A stretch of DNA of 64,000 nt. Origin: Rhodococcus sp. HM1. GTDB lineage: Bacteria; Actinomycetota; Actinomycetes; Mycobacteriales; Mycobacteriaceae. The position numbers were made by a program, and so were the translations under genes. Below, piece after piece: positions 52,644 to 61,359 of this stretch. A model generated the notes under the pieces. It did not search any database and was not told where the DNA came from. It saw nothing but the letters and a program-made list of their open reading frames with translations. The stretch is taken from the NCBI RefSeq assembly GCF_023218075.1, contig NZ_JALPTB010000024.1, forward strand, positions 20,253 through 84,252. Reading direction: 5' to 3'. Numbering within the stretch: the first letter of the stretch is position 1; each line of letters starts with the position of its first letter.

Positions 52644-54239
52644 ATGCTCGATGCCTCCCTCGCCGCCCAGCTCAAGTCGCTCCTCGAAAAGGTCACCCAG
52701 CCGATCGAGCTCGTGTCGTCCCTCGACGACCGGCCGAAGTCGAAGGAACTCGCCGACCTCCTCGACCAGATCGCCGGCATGTCCGACCTGGTCACCCACG
52801 TGCGCGACGGTGAAGCCACCCGTCGCCCCTCATTCCTGATCCGCCGGGTCGGCACCGACATCGAGGTCGAGTTCGCCGGTATCCCGCTCGGCCACGAGTT
52901 CACCTCCCTCGTGCTCGCCCTGCTGCAGGTCGGCGGCCACCCCTCGAAGGAAGCCGCGGAACTGCTCGAGCAGGTTCGCGATCTCGACGGCGACTACCAC
53001 TTCGAGACCTACTTCTCGCTGTCGTGCCAGAACTGCCCCGACGTGGTGCAGGCACTCAACACCATGTGCGTGATCAACCCGCGCATCAAGCACACCGCGA
53101 TCGAAGGCTCCCTCTTCCAGGACGAGGTCGACGCCCGTCAGGTCATGGCCGTTCCCACCGTCTTCCTCAACGGTGAACTGTTCGGCTCCGGACGCATGAA
53201 CCTCGAGCAGATCGTCGGCAAGCTCGACAGCGGATCCGCCGAGCGCACCGCCGCCGCGATCAGCGAGAAGGACCCCTTCGACGTCCTCGTCGTCGGTGGT
53301 GGCCCGGCCGGTGCGACCGCCGCGATCTACGCCTCCCGCAAGGGAATCCGCACCGGCGTTCTTGCCGAGCGGTTCGGCGGCCAGGTGCTCGACACCATGG
53401 CCATCGAGAACTTCTCGTCGGTCCCCTACACCGAGGGCCCGAAGTTCGCCGCCGAGCTCGAGAACCACGTGCGCCAGTACGACGTCGACATCATGAACGT
53501 GCAGAAGGCCGCGAAGCTGACGCCCGCCGCCACCGAGGGCGGTCTGGTCGAGGTCGAACTCGAGAACGGCGCCCGGTTGCTCTCGCGCAGCGTCGTTCTC
53601 GCGACCGGCGCCCGCTGGCGCGCGATGAACGTGCCCGGCGAGCAGGAGTACCGCAACAAGGGCGTCACCTACTGCCCGCACTGCGACGGCCCGCTGTTCA
53701 AGGGCAAGCGCGTCGCGGTGATCGGCGGCGGCAACTCCGGCGTCGAAGCGGCCATCGACCTCGCCGGCGTCGTCGCCCACGTGACGCTCATCGAGTTCGA
53801 CTCGGTGCTGCGCGCCGACGAGGTGCTGCAGCGCAAGCTCCGCAGCCTGCCCAACGTCGATATCGTCACCAGCGCGCTGACCACCGAGGTTCTCGGCGAC
53901 GGTTCCAAGGTCACCGGCCTGGTCTACACCGACCGCACCACCGACGAGTCGAAGACCGTCGACCTGGACGGCGTGTTCGTGCAGATCGGCCTGCTGCCCA
54001 ACACCGACTGGCTCTCCGGCACCGTCGATCTCAGCCCGCGCGGCGAGATCGTCGTCGACGCCCACGGCCGCACCTCGGTGCCGGGCGTGTTCGCCGCCGG
54101 TGACTGCACGACCGTCCCGTTCAAGCAGATCATCGTCGCCGCCGGGGCGGGTGCGACCGCCGCGCTCAGCGCGTTCGACCACCTGATCCGCACGAGCTCC
54201 CCGGCCGAGGCCGAAGAGACCGTCGCGGCGACCGTCTGA
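52644..54239 (+). CDS. ahpF: AhpF, alkyl hydroperoxide reductase flavoprotein
   Basis: A 531-aa disulfide reductase for AhpC. N-terminal thioredoxin-like tandem with CQNCPD (residue about 130), FAD motif [19 protein letters not shown], redox-active CPHCDG and NAD motif [17 protein letters not shown], ending with [15 protein letters not shown]. The ATG at 52644 has GGAG nine bases ahead; an in-frame TTG upstream is less likely. AhpF in place of AhpD is less common in this order and worth noting. Confidence 0.95.
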   Translation: MLDASLAAQLKSLLEKVTQPIELVSSLDDRPKSKELADLLDQIAGMSDLVTHVRDGEATRRPSFLIRRVGTDIEVEFAGIPLGHEFTSLVLALLQVGGHPSKEAAELLEQVRDLDGDYHFETYFSLSCQNCPDVVQALNTMCVINPRIKHTAIEGSLFQDEVDARQVMAVPTVFLNGELFGSGRMNLEQIVGKLDSGSAERTAAAISEKDPFDVLVVGGGPAGATAAIYASRKGIRTGVLAERFGGQVLDTMAIENFSSVPYTEGPKFAAELENHVRQYDVDIMNVQKAAKLTPAATEGGLVEVELENGARLLSRSVVLATGARWRAMNVPGEQEYRNKGVTYCPHCDGPLFKGKRVAVIGGGNSGVEAAIDLAGVVAHVTLIEFDSVLRADEVLQRKLRSLPNVDIVTSALTTEVLGDGSKVTGLVYTDRTTDESKTVDLDGVFVQIGLLPNTDWLSGTVDLSPRGEIVVDAHGRTSVPGVFAAGDCTTVPFKQIIVAAGAGATAALSAFDHLIRTSSPAEAEETVAATV

Positions 54240-54257
54240 CGGTAACCAGCACAGACC

Positions 54258-54296
54258 CACAGTGGCCGTTGCCCTCACGGGGTGGCGGCCACTGTG
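54258..54296. terminator. Bidirectional terminator hairpin
   Basis: Perfect 11-base arms CACAGTGGCCG and CGGCCACTGTG with a 17-base loop, between convergent ahpF and the hydrolase gene. Confidence 0.8.
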
Positions 54297-54316
54297 CTGT
54301 CCGGCAAGCGATCTCG

Positions 54317-55069
54317 CTACAGAGCCGCCCCGGTCTCGGCGGCCACCCGGGTGGCGAACTCGGCGAGCACCGACGCGAGCTCGTCGCGCGCCGACAACTG
54401 CGGCGCATGATCGCTGTCCAGCGTGACGACCCGCGCGCCCGGCACCAGCCGCTGCATCTCGCGTTGCGTCACGATCGGCACCGAACGGTCCAGTGTCGCT
54501 TCGACATACAGGCGTGGAACGGACCCGAAGCGCTCGGGGGTCCACGTCGGGGCCATGAGCCGCGCCGTCTCGAGTTGCGGCACGAGGCGGCGCGCGGCGC
54601 CGATCGCATCGGCGACCGCGGCCTCGTGAAAGAACACCGCCGCGCCCGCTTCCGGCGGCACCACCGTGCCGCGACCGTCCGCGGTCGGCTGCAGCCATGC
54701 CGAGATCCCGACCGGTGGTACGAGATCGAGACTGTCGCACAGCATCCCGAAGTCCATGCCGGAGGGCAGCATCATGCCCGCGACGTAGGCGACGCCCGCG
54801 ACCCTTTCGGGCAGCATCTCGGCGACCTGGGTGACGACGATGCCGCCACCGGAATGCCCGACGAGCACGACCGGCTCGTCGATTCCACGAACCCGGTCGG
54901 CGATGTGGGCCGCGACGTCGTCGAGCGTGACGTCGTCGTCGCCCCAGGTGCCGACGCCGGGCAGCGCGAGCGGGTGCGGAGTGTGCCCGGCTGCCCGCAG
55001 CGGCCCGAGCATCGTGTCCCACACCCACGGCCCGGCCCAGGCGCCGTGCACCAGGACGACATGGCTCAC
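54317..55069 (-). CDS. Alpha/beta hydrolase
   Basis: A 250-aa cytoplasmic hydrolase of the methylesterase/hydroxynitrile lyase-like group: VSHVVLVHGAWAGPWVWD, nucleophile elbow VLVGHSGGGIVVTQVA, acid candidate in EATLDRSVPI and a late His in LDSDHAPQLS. The GTG overlaps the stop of the oxygenase gene. Last gene of the minus-strand allantoin operon; substrate unknown, perhaps an opened ring or ester product. Confidence 0.8.
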   Translation of the reverse strand: MSHVVLVHGAWAGPWVWDTMLGPLRAAGHTPHPLALPGVGTWGDDDVTLDDVAAHIADRVRGIDEPVVLVGHSGGGIVVTQVAEMLPERVAGVAYVAGMMLPSGMDFGMLCDSLDLVPPVGISAWLQPTADGRGTVVPPEAGAAVFFHEAAVADAIGAARRLVPQLETARLMAPTWTPERFGSVPRLYVEATLDRSVPIVTQREMQRLVPGARVVTLDSDHAPQLSARDELASVLAEFATRVAAETGAAL

Positions 55070-56124
55070 GGCGTCGCCGTGTTTCCCGCGGCGGCCAGCA
55101 CGCGCGCGGCCTCGCGGACCGCGGCGGTGTTCGGCTTGCCGTGCCGGGAGCCTGCCAGCTTCGCCTTGATGTGGTCGCGGACGACGATGGGCTCGTAGGG
55201 TTCCTCGCCCTCGTCCACGAAGCCGGGGAGGGTCGCGATCACCGCGTCGACGTTGCCGTCGTGGAAGAACGCGGCCGAGCGACGGCGCGTGATGGTGCCG
55301 TCGACGATCGGCGGCTTGACGCGGTGCAGGGTCGAGCGCCACCGGTCGTTGGTGAGACGGGCGGTGAGGTCGCCGAGGTTGATCAGGAGCGCACCGTCGC
55401 GCGGTGCCACGTCGTGCCACACCCCGTCGCTGCCGAGTACCTGCAGCCCGGCGACGTTGTCGGCCCACAGCACCGTGACGATGCCGAAGTCGGTGTGCTC
55501 GCCCATGCCGGTGAGGTCGCCGTCGAGGGTGACGGTGCCTTCCGGCAGCGCGTAGTTGTTCAGGCGCAGCACGTCGATGGAGTGGTCGGTGAGGGCGTCG
55601 AAGAAGTCCGGGGCCTGGCCGAGGGCGTCGGCGAAGATGCGGGTGAGCGTGCGCGCGACGCGGGACGCCTCCCCGAAGTACCGCTGCACGCGGGGCTCGA
55701 AACCGTCGATGTCGGGCCAGAGATTGATGCCGTAGTCGGATTCGGACAACCCCAGTCCGGGGAACGAACGGGCTTCGACACCGATGTTGTAGGCCTCGAA
55801 GAAGTCGTTCATGCGGCCGGCGGATTCGACACCGAGGCTCAGGGACAGCGATTCGCTCTTCGGCGGGCTGTATCCGCGGTTCGCTCCCTCCACCCGGTAG
55901 GCCTTCTTGTCGTCGAGCGGAAGCCCGAAGAACTCGTCCATGGCACCGGTGAGTCCGTCGACGACGTCATCGGAAATCCCGTGCCCCACGATCTGGACGA
56001 AACCGACACTGCTGCAGGCTTCGTCGATCAGGCGGGCCACCCGGGCGCGTTCGTTGTCCGGGCCCGCGGTCACGTAGGGGGAGATGTCGATGGTCGGGAC
56101 CTCGAACGGGTCAGACGGTTGCAT
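55066..56124 (-). CDS. Isopenicillin N synthase-type oxygenase, second
   Basis: A 352-aa 2-oxoglutarate/Fe(II) dioxygenase. DIOX_N start FEVPTIDISPYV, iron site H-x-D in GEHTDFGIVTVLWAD, distal His in STLHRVKPP, 2-oxoglutarate Arg in RRSAAFF. The start overlaps the permease gene by 14 bases, which binds its expression to that of a nucleobase permease. Members of this group in fungi oxidise thymine. A hydroxylation of a free base is thus a reasonable guess. Confidence 0.85.
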   Translation of the reverse strand: MQPSDPFEVPTIDISPYVTAGPDNERARVARLIDEACSSVGFVQIVGHGISDDVVDGLTGAMDEFFGLPLDDKKAYRVEGANRGYSPPKSESLSLSLGVESAGRMNDFFEAYNIGVEARSFPGLGLSESDYGINLWPDIDGFEPRVQRYFGEASRVARTLTRIFADALGQAPDFFDALTDHSIDVLRLNNYALPEGTVTLDGDLTGMGEHTDFGIVTVLWADNVAGLQVLGSDGVWHDVAPRDGALLINLGDLTARLTNDRWRSTLHRVKPPIVDGTITRRRSAAFFHDGNVDAVIATLPGFVDEGEEPYEPIVVRDHIKAKLAGSRHGKPNTAAVREAARVLAAAGNTATP

Positions 56125-57520
56125 GAACGGCTCCTGGGGTGGAAGGGGTACCGGCCGAGGTGACGGGGGCCGGCGTGCCGGGCTCGGGAGCGTCGGGGCC
56201 GGCGACGGCCGCGCGGGCCATGCTCCCGAGCCGAGTGTGGTTGAACAGCAGGTTGAGTCCGAACGCGGTGAGGGCGGCGAGGGTGATGCCGCTGCCGAGC
56301 AGGATCTGCGCGGAGGACGGGAACTTCTCGAACATCCCCTCGGCGAGTTCCGGCACGAGGCCGACCCCGACGGCGACCGCGGCGATCGTGGTGTTGATGC
56401 GATCGGACAGGTCCACCCGGCGCAGGGTGTTGATGCCGACGACCGCGACGGTGGCGAACAGGATCAGGCCGACACCGCCGACCACCGGTTTCGGCAGGCC
56501 CGCCACGACCGCCCCGACCTTGGGGAGGGCGCCGAGCAGCACGAGGATCACGCCGCTGGTCGCGGTGACGTAGCGGCTGTACACGCGGGTGGTCGCGACC
56601 GCGCCGACGTTCTGGGTGAAGACGGTGTCGACGAACGCGTTGAAGATGCCACCGAGGACAGCGGACAGGCCGTCGCCGGCGAGACCGCGCGCGATGTCGC
56701 CCTTGCCGACCGGCTTGCCGGTGATCTCGCTGACCGCCAGCATGCTCGCGGTGGATTCGGCGAACACGACCGCGATGACGATGCTCATGGCCACCACCGC
56801 GGTGATCGGGAACTCGGGGGCGCCGAAGTGGAACGGGGTGGGGATTCCCACCCCGGCGCTTCCGGCGACGCCGCCGAGATCGATCAGGCCCATGGGCAGC
56901 GCGATGATCGTGCCGACGACCAGCGCGAGGAGCACACCGAGCTGCGACCAGATTCCGCGGCCGAGGCAGATGAAGCCGATCGCGACGGCCATGACGGCGA
57001 CGGCGAGCGCGATGTGCGACGGCGACGCGTAGGTGGGGGAGGTGGGGTCGTTGCCGATGATCAGGCCACCTGCGACGCCGATCAGCGAGATGCCGACGAC
57101 GGTGAGGACCGCGCCGGTGACGAGCGGCGGGAAGAACCGGATGACCTTGGCGAACGGATAGGCCAGGGCCAGGCCGACGATGCCGCCGACGAGCATCGAG
57201 CCGTACACGGCCTGCAGCCCGTATTCGTTGGCGATGAGGATCATCGGCGTCAGGCCGGCGAAGGTCGCACCGCACACGATCGGAAGCCGCACACCGGCGA
57301 GCTTGCCGACACCGAGGCTCTGGACGATCGTGATCACGCCGGCGATCAGCAGGTCCGCGCTGATGAGCATGGCGATGGTGTCACGGTCGAGACCGACTGC
57401 GGCGCCGAACACCAGGGGCACGGTGATGCACCCGGTGTACATGATCAGGACGTGCTGGATGCCGAACGCGAGCTGCCGGACGAACGGCAACCGGGTGTCG
57501 ACCGGATGTGCAGTGGCCAT
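56111..57520 (-). CDS. NCS2 family nucleobase permease
   Basis: A 469-aa membrane carrier of the uracil/xanthine (UraA/PbuX/UapA) family with about 12-14 helices. Typical segments: LAFGIQHVLIMYTGCITVPLVFG and the substrate site VFAESTASMLAVSEITGKPVGKGDIARGLAGDG with FVDTVFTQNVGAVATTRVYSRYV. The Q-N-V-G-A-V motif and the context favour xanthine or urate. The start at 57520 has GGAG six bases ahead. Its leader holds a long-spaced inverted repeat. Confidence 0.91.
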   Translation of the reverse strand: MATAHPVDTRLPFVRQLAFGIQHVLIMYTGCITVPLVFGAAVGLDRDTIAMLISADLLIAGVITIVQSLGVGKLAGVRLPIVCGATFAGLTPMILIANEYGLQAVYGSMLVGGIVGLALAYPFAKVIRFFPPLVTGAVLTVVGISLIGVAGGLIIGNDPTSPTYASPSHIALAVAVMAVAIGFICLGRGIWSQLGVLLALVVGTIIALPMGLIDLGGVAGSAGVGIPTPFHFGAPEFPITAVVAMSIVIAVVFAESTASMLAVSEITGKPVGKGDIARGLAGDGLSAVLGGIFNAFVDTVFTQNVGAVATTRVYSRYVTATSGVILVLLGALPKVGAVVAGLPKPVVGGVGLILFATVAVVGINTLRRVDLSDRINTTIAAVAVGVGLVPELAEGMFEKFPSSAQILLGSGITLAALTAFGLNLLFNHTRLGSMARAAVAGPDAPEPGTPAPVTSAGTPSTPGAVHATV

Positions 57521-57530
57521 GCGCAACTCC

Positions 57531-57589
57531 AACCGGGTGGGAATCCATGTCCCTGCAGTTCTATCCCCACCCGGTTACCGCCGCGCGAC
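57531..57589 (-). promoter_or_regulatory. Permease leader: long dyad and GlnR-like site
   Basis: Perfect 11-base arms AACCGGGTGGG (57531-57541) and CCCACCCGGTT (57566-57576) separated by 24 bases lie between allantoicase and the permease start; in RNA they would fold next to the Shine-Dalgarno. Overlapping its distal arm is GTTAC-CGCCGC-GCGAC (57574-57589), which fits GTNAC-N6-GNNAC. Confidence 0.45.
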
Positions 57590-57631
57590 CGAATGTTTCG
57601 TCCGGGTAATCGATGTCCCGATTGCGAAAAT

Positions 57632-58600
57632 TCAGACGAGCGTGCCGTGCACCCGCAGCCGCGCGATGCCACCGTCCGGGTAGACGTCCAGCCGGACGTA
57701 CCGCAACGGACGGTCCGCGTCGACCCGGAACCGGTGCCGGCAGTCCGGCAGCAGCTCGACGCGCGGAACCAGCGTCACCCACGCGGACTCGTCGGAAAGC
57801 GATGCCTCGTCGGCTGTTCCGCTCAACCGTGCCCAACCGGGCGCGTTGCCGACGAAGTACGACGTGTCGATCTCGACGTGTTCGATCATCCCCGCGCCGA
57901 CCAGCCGCACGACGACGTGGTCGTTCCCGTCGTCGCGGCGGCGGGCGTTCTCCCATCCCTCACCCATGTGCCGGGCGCGGCCGAGACCGAGGATGTTGCG
58001 CGGCGACGAGTAGAAGCGGTTCGAGCAGTCCACGACATCCCCGCCGTTCTCGAGCGCGGCGAGATCGATGGTGCCGCGCAGGAACGCCGGATCCGGTCGC
58101 GGTTCCCCGTGGATCCGCAGCCGAGCCACCCCACCGTCGGGAAAGATGTTGAGCCGCACATGGGTCCATCGCTTCTCGCTCTGCACCGGGAAACTGTTCG
58201 CGGTATCACCCTGCAACTCGACCTTGTCGAGGATCGGTTCCCACTCGGCTTCCTGCAACTGCGCCGCGTTCGGATATCCCTCGACGCAGATTCCGTCGAT
58301 CGAGGCGAACGGCGGATAGTTGCCGGTGAACCACGCGGTGTCGATCACGACGCCGCGCACCACGCCGGGCACCCCGAGTCGCACGATCGCGAAGTCGTGC
58401 CCGGGTTCGCGCCGGCGTCGCGTCTCCCACCCGTCGTACACCTTGCCCTTGTGCCCGAAGTCGCTCGTGTCGTGCGCCGCGGGTTCGGGATCGACGAGAT
58501 TCTCACGCTCCGCGAACAATTCGTCGTTCGCGTACATCACCGATCCGGCCAAGGCGCGTGACGCGAGATCGGGCAGTTGCAGGAAATCAGGCGAGCTCAT
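57632..58600 (-). CDS. alc: Allantoicase
   Basis: A 322-aa enzyme splitting allantoate into ureidoglycolate and urea. It has two repeated jelly-roll domains, each with the pattern G-W-E-T/N-x-R-R-R and D-T-x-x/F-x-G-N (KVYDGWETRRRREPGHD ... IDTAWFTGNYPP, and GEGWENARRRDDGNDH ... IDTSYFVGNAPG). Start at 58600 overlaps the allantoinase gene by 14 bases. Confidence 0.95.
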   Translation of the reverse strand: MSSPDFLQLPDLASRALAGSVMYANDELFAERENLVDPEPAAHDTSDFGHKGKVYDGWETRRRREPGHDFAIVRLGVPGVVRGVVIDTAWFTGNYPPFASIDGICVEGYPNAAQLQEAEWEPILDKVELQGDTANSFPVQSEKRWTHVRLNIFPDGGVARLRIHGEPRPDPAFLRGTIDLAALENGGDVVDCSNRFYSSPRNILGLGRARHMGEGWENARRRDDGNDHVVVRLVGAGMIEHVEIDTSYFVGNAPGWARLSGTADEASLSDESAWVTLVPRVELLPDCRHRFRVDADRPLRYVRLDVYPDGGIARLRVHGTLV

Positions 58601-59963
58601 GGGTTCCTTCCGAGGCGGGGACACGGGTGAGCAGGCATCCGCGCGGGGCGGGATCCCGATCCGGGTCGAGGGTGACGGTGAGCGGGGCGCCGGACAGCCA
58701 GGTCTGCCGGACCACCCCGGCCAGCGCGCGCTCAGCGTACGGTGTAACGGCATTGCGGTGGTGCAGACGCTCGGGGAACACCACGAACGCATCGTCGGGG
58801 GCGAACACGCACAGGTCGGCGGAATTGCCGACGGCGATCTCGCCGCGATCGGCGAGTCCCACCAGATCCCGTGTGTTGCGGCCCATCCAGCGGACCACGT
58901 CGACGAGGGTGTGCCCGCGCCGCCGTGCCTCCGACCATACGATCGGCAATCCCAGTTGCAGCGAGGAGATGCCACCCCACGCCTCCCCGAAATCACCGCT
59001 GGTGAACTTCTTCAGTTCCGGTGTGCACGGCGAATGGTCGGACACGACGCAGTCGATCGTGCCGTCCGCCAGCCCGCGCCACAGCGCTTCCCGGTTCCCT
59101 GCCTCACGGATCGGCGGGCAGCACTTGAAATGTGTTGATCCGTCGAGGATCTCCTCGCTGAACAACGACAGGTAGTGGGGGCAGGTCTCCGCGGTGATGC
59201 GCACCCCGGCGGCTTTCGCCTCGGCCAGCAGCGGAAGGCTCCCGGCGTCGGACAGGTGCAGAATGTGCACCCGGCAACCGGTTTCGCGGGCGCCGTCGAT
59301 CACCTGCGCGATCGCCCGCGACTCGGCGACGGGCGGTCGCGATTGCAGGAAGTCCGCGTACCGACGACCCGCGGCCGGGGGCTGTGCGTCGAGTGTCGGG
59401 CCGTCCTCGGCGTGGACGATGAGCAGCCCGTCGAACGAGGCGATCTCGCGCATCGCCGCGACCATCTGTTCGCGGTTCAGCGGCGGGTACTCGTCGAGAC
59501 CCGAGTACGCGAGGAAACACTTGAACCCGTACACGCCCGCGTCCCACAGCGGCCGCAGATCGGCGAGGTTGCCGGGGACGGCGCCGCCCCAGAATCCGAC
59601 GTCCACGGTGGTCTGCCCGGTTGCGGTCGCGCGCTTGACGTCCAGCGCAGCCACATCGATCGTCGAGGGAATCGAATTGAGCGGCATGTCGATCACGGTG
59701 GTGACCCCGCCGGCCGCCGCGGCCCGTGTGGCGCTGGCGAAGCCCTCCCATTCGGTGCGGCCGGGATCGTTGATGTGCACGTGCGTGTCGACGAGGCCGG
59801 GCAGCAGCACCTCGTCGCCGGCGAGGACGACCTCGTCGGCCCCGGCGGAGAGCGGGGCGTCGTAGTCGTCGACGGCGACGATGCGGCCGTCGTGCAGCGT
59901 CACGGCGCAGGCGCGTTCGCGGTCGCCGACGACCACGCGTCGGGCCCGGATCACGGTGGTCAT
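58587..59963 (-). CDS. allB: Allantoinase
   Basis: A 458-aa amidohydrolase opening the allantoin ring. Metal motifs LVDTHVHINDPGRTEWEGF, the carbamylated Lys region GVYGFKCFLAYSG, HAEDGP, HILHLSDAGSLPLL and VVSDHSPCTPELK. The N-D-P-G-R-T-E-W-E-G-F block is diagnostic for allantoinase over dihydropyrimidinase. Start overlaps the DUF6986 gene stop (ATGA). Confidence 0.95.
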   Translation of the reverse strand: MTTVIRARRVVVGDRERACAVTLHDGRIVAVDDYDAPLSAGADEVVLAGDEVLLPGLVDTHVHINDPGRTEWEGFASATRAAAAGGVTTVIDMPLNSIPSTIDVAALDVKRATATGQTTVDVGFWGGAVPGNLADLRPLWDAGVYGFKCFLAYSGLDEYPPLNREQMVAAMREIASFDGLLIVHAEDGPTLDAQPPAAGRRYADFLQSRPPVAESRAIAQVIDGARETGCRVHILHLSDAGSLPLLAEAKAAGVRITAETCPHYLSLFSEEILDGSTHFKCCPPIREAGNREALWRGLADGTIDCVVSDHSPCTPELKKFTSGDFGEAWGGISSLQLGLPIVWSEARRRGHTLVDVVRWMGRNTRDLVGLADRGEIAVGNSADLCVFAPDDAFVVFPERLHHRNAVTPYAERALAGVVRQTWLSGAPLTVTLDPDRDPAPRGCLLTRVPASEGTHELA

Positions 59964-61240
59964 CGGGTGGAGTGTCCTTTCTCTGTCCGGAAGCCCGCCA
60001 GGCGTTGCAGGTCCTCCGGGCCGGCGCCGGTGTGTTCGTGCACCTCGGCGGCGGACAGGGCACCGCAGCTGAGGCCGCGGTACACGAACGACGCCAGCGC
60101 TCGCGCGGTCGCGGGTTCGTCGAGGTAGCCGGATTCGGCGCGCCCGAGGTACGCGGCGATGCGTGCCGCGGCGGCCGGGAACGAGCGGCGGTAGAACGCG
60201 AAGGTCGCGGCGTACCGGGTGGGCAGTTGCGCCGGGTGCAGGTCCCAGCCCTGGTAGAAGCCGCGGCGCAGCGAACGGTCGACGAGCCGGGCGTGCAGCG
60301 CCCACGCGCTGCGGATCTCGTCGGCGGTGCCCACCGGGATGCGGTTGGTGGAGCCGTCCGACAGGAACACCCCGGTGCCGGCGGCCGCGACCTGCATCGT
60401 GGCTTTGGCGTGGTCGGCGACCGGATGGTCCATCGCCTGGTACTCGGCGGCGATTCCGCACGCCGCCGAGTAGTCGTAGGTACCGTAGTGCAGACCCGAG
60501 CACCGGCCGGCGGCGGCGTGGATCATCGCCGCGACCTGTGCGCTGCCGTCGGGTCCGCAGATCGCCTGGGGTGTCTCGATCTGGATCTCGAAACGCAGTG
60601 GCTTCGTAAGCGAATAGGCGGACTCCAGGTACTCGCACGCTGTCACCATCGCCGAAATCTGTTCGGGAGAAGTCACCTTCGGCAAGGTGAAGACGAATCC
60701 TTCGGGAAGTGAACCTTTCTCGGCGATCGCACCCACGAACGCGTCCAGCGTCCGGATCCCGCGGCGACGGGTCGGTGCCTCGAGGCACTTGAACCGGATA
60801 CCGCTGAACGGTGTGGCCGCGGTGTTCGCTCGCAGTGCTTCTGCGGCTCGTGCGACGTGTGCGTCCTCGTCGGCGTCCCGGTCGGCGAGCGGAACTCCGG
60901 CCTGGGGGAACCCGTCCTCGAAGTCGATGCGCAGATCCTCGATCGGCTCCGCCGCGAGTTTGGCCTGTACGAGCGGCAGGACCTCATGGGCGAGTCCCGG
61001 TTCCATCCCGGTGACCGCTGCGAGATCACCGGCGTCGGTGATGTTCTCGGACAGCACCTGCCGGGCCTGCTCGCCCCACGACCGGACGGTGTCCGCGTCG
61101 TACCGGTCGGCGGGCACGTAGACGGTGTGCACCGGTTGCCGGCCGGCGGACGGGCCCGGATAGGCGGCGGCGTACGCGTCGTCGACGGGGCGCAGCATCT
61201 CGTCGAGTGCCGTGTACAACCGTTCGAGCCCGTCAGCCAT
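59960..61240 (-). CDS. DUF6986 family, aldolase/lyase-like protein
   Basis: A 426-aa protein with a TIM-barrel aldolase pattern. Segments IEDLRIDFEDGF, FVFTLPKVTSPEQI, RFEIQIETPQAI and SGLHYGTYDYSAACGI resemble the HpcH/HpaI citrate-lyase-beta superfamily (acid residues E/D-x-D-G and I-E-T). GGAGGC precedes the ATG. It always lies in purine operons in the gene neighbourhoods I recall, but no reaction is established. Glyoxylate or ureidoglycolate use is a guess, since no ureidoglycolate lyase is present here. Confidence 0.82.
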   Translation of the reverse strand: MADGLERLYTALDEMLRPVDDAYAAAYPGPSAGRQPVHTVYVPADRYDADTVRSWGEQARQVLSENITDAGDLAAVTGMEPGLAHEVLPLVQAKLAAEPIEDLRIDFEDGFPQAGVPLADRDADEDAHVARAAEALRANTAATPFSGIRFKCLEAPTRRRGIRTLDAFVGAIAEKGSLPEGFVFTLPKVTSPEQISAMVTACEYLESAYSLTKPLRFEIQIETPQAICGPDGSAQVAAMIHAAAGRCSGLHYGTYDYSAACGIAAEYQAMDHPVADHAKATMQVAAAGTGVFLSDGSTNRIPVGTADEIRSAWALHARLVDRSLRRGFYQGWDLHPAQLPTRYAATFAFYRRSFPAAAARIAAYLGRAESGYLDEPATARALASFVYRGLSCGALSAAEVHEHTGAGPEDLQRLAGFRTEKGHSTR

Positions 61241-61305
61241 GCAGCCTCCAGCAGTGCGATCCACCATCGATGTAACCATTTCGACAGCAGACGGTAACGG
61301 CGTCT

Positions 61306-61345
61306 TGTCAATCGACTGATTACCCGGCGTAACGGCGGTGTTACG
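61306..61345 (-). promoter_or_regulatory. Allantoin operon promoter with GlnR-like box
   Basis: GTAAC-GGCGGT-GTTAC (61329-61344) fits the GlnR box GTNAC-N6-GNNAC on both strands and is extended to a perfect dyad by flanking C and G. A minus-strand -35 TTGACA (61311-61306) lies 17 bases downstream. No convincing -10. Upstream of DUF6986-allB-alc. Confidence 0.5.
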
Positions 61346-61359
61346 TCGTCGGGTGCGGC

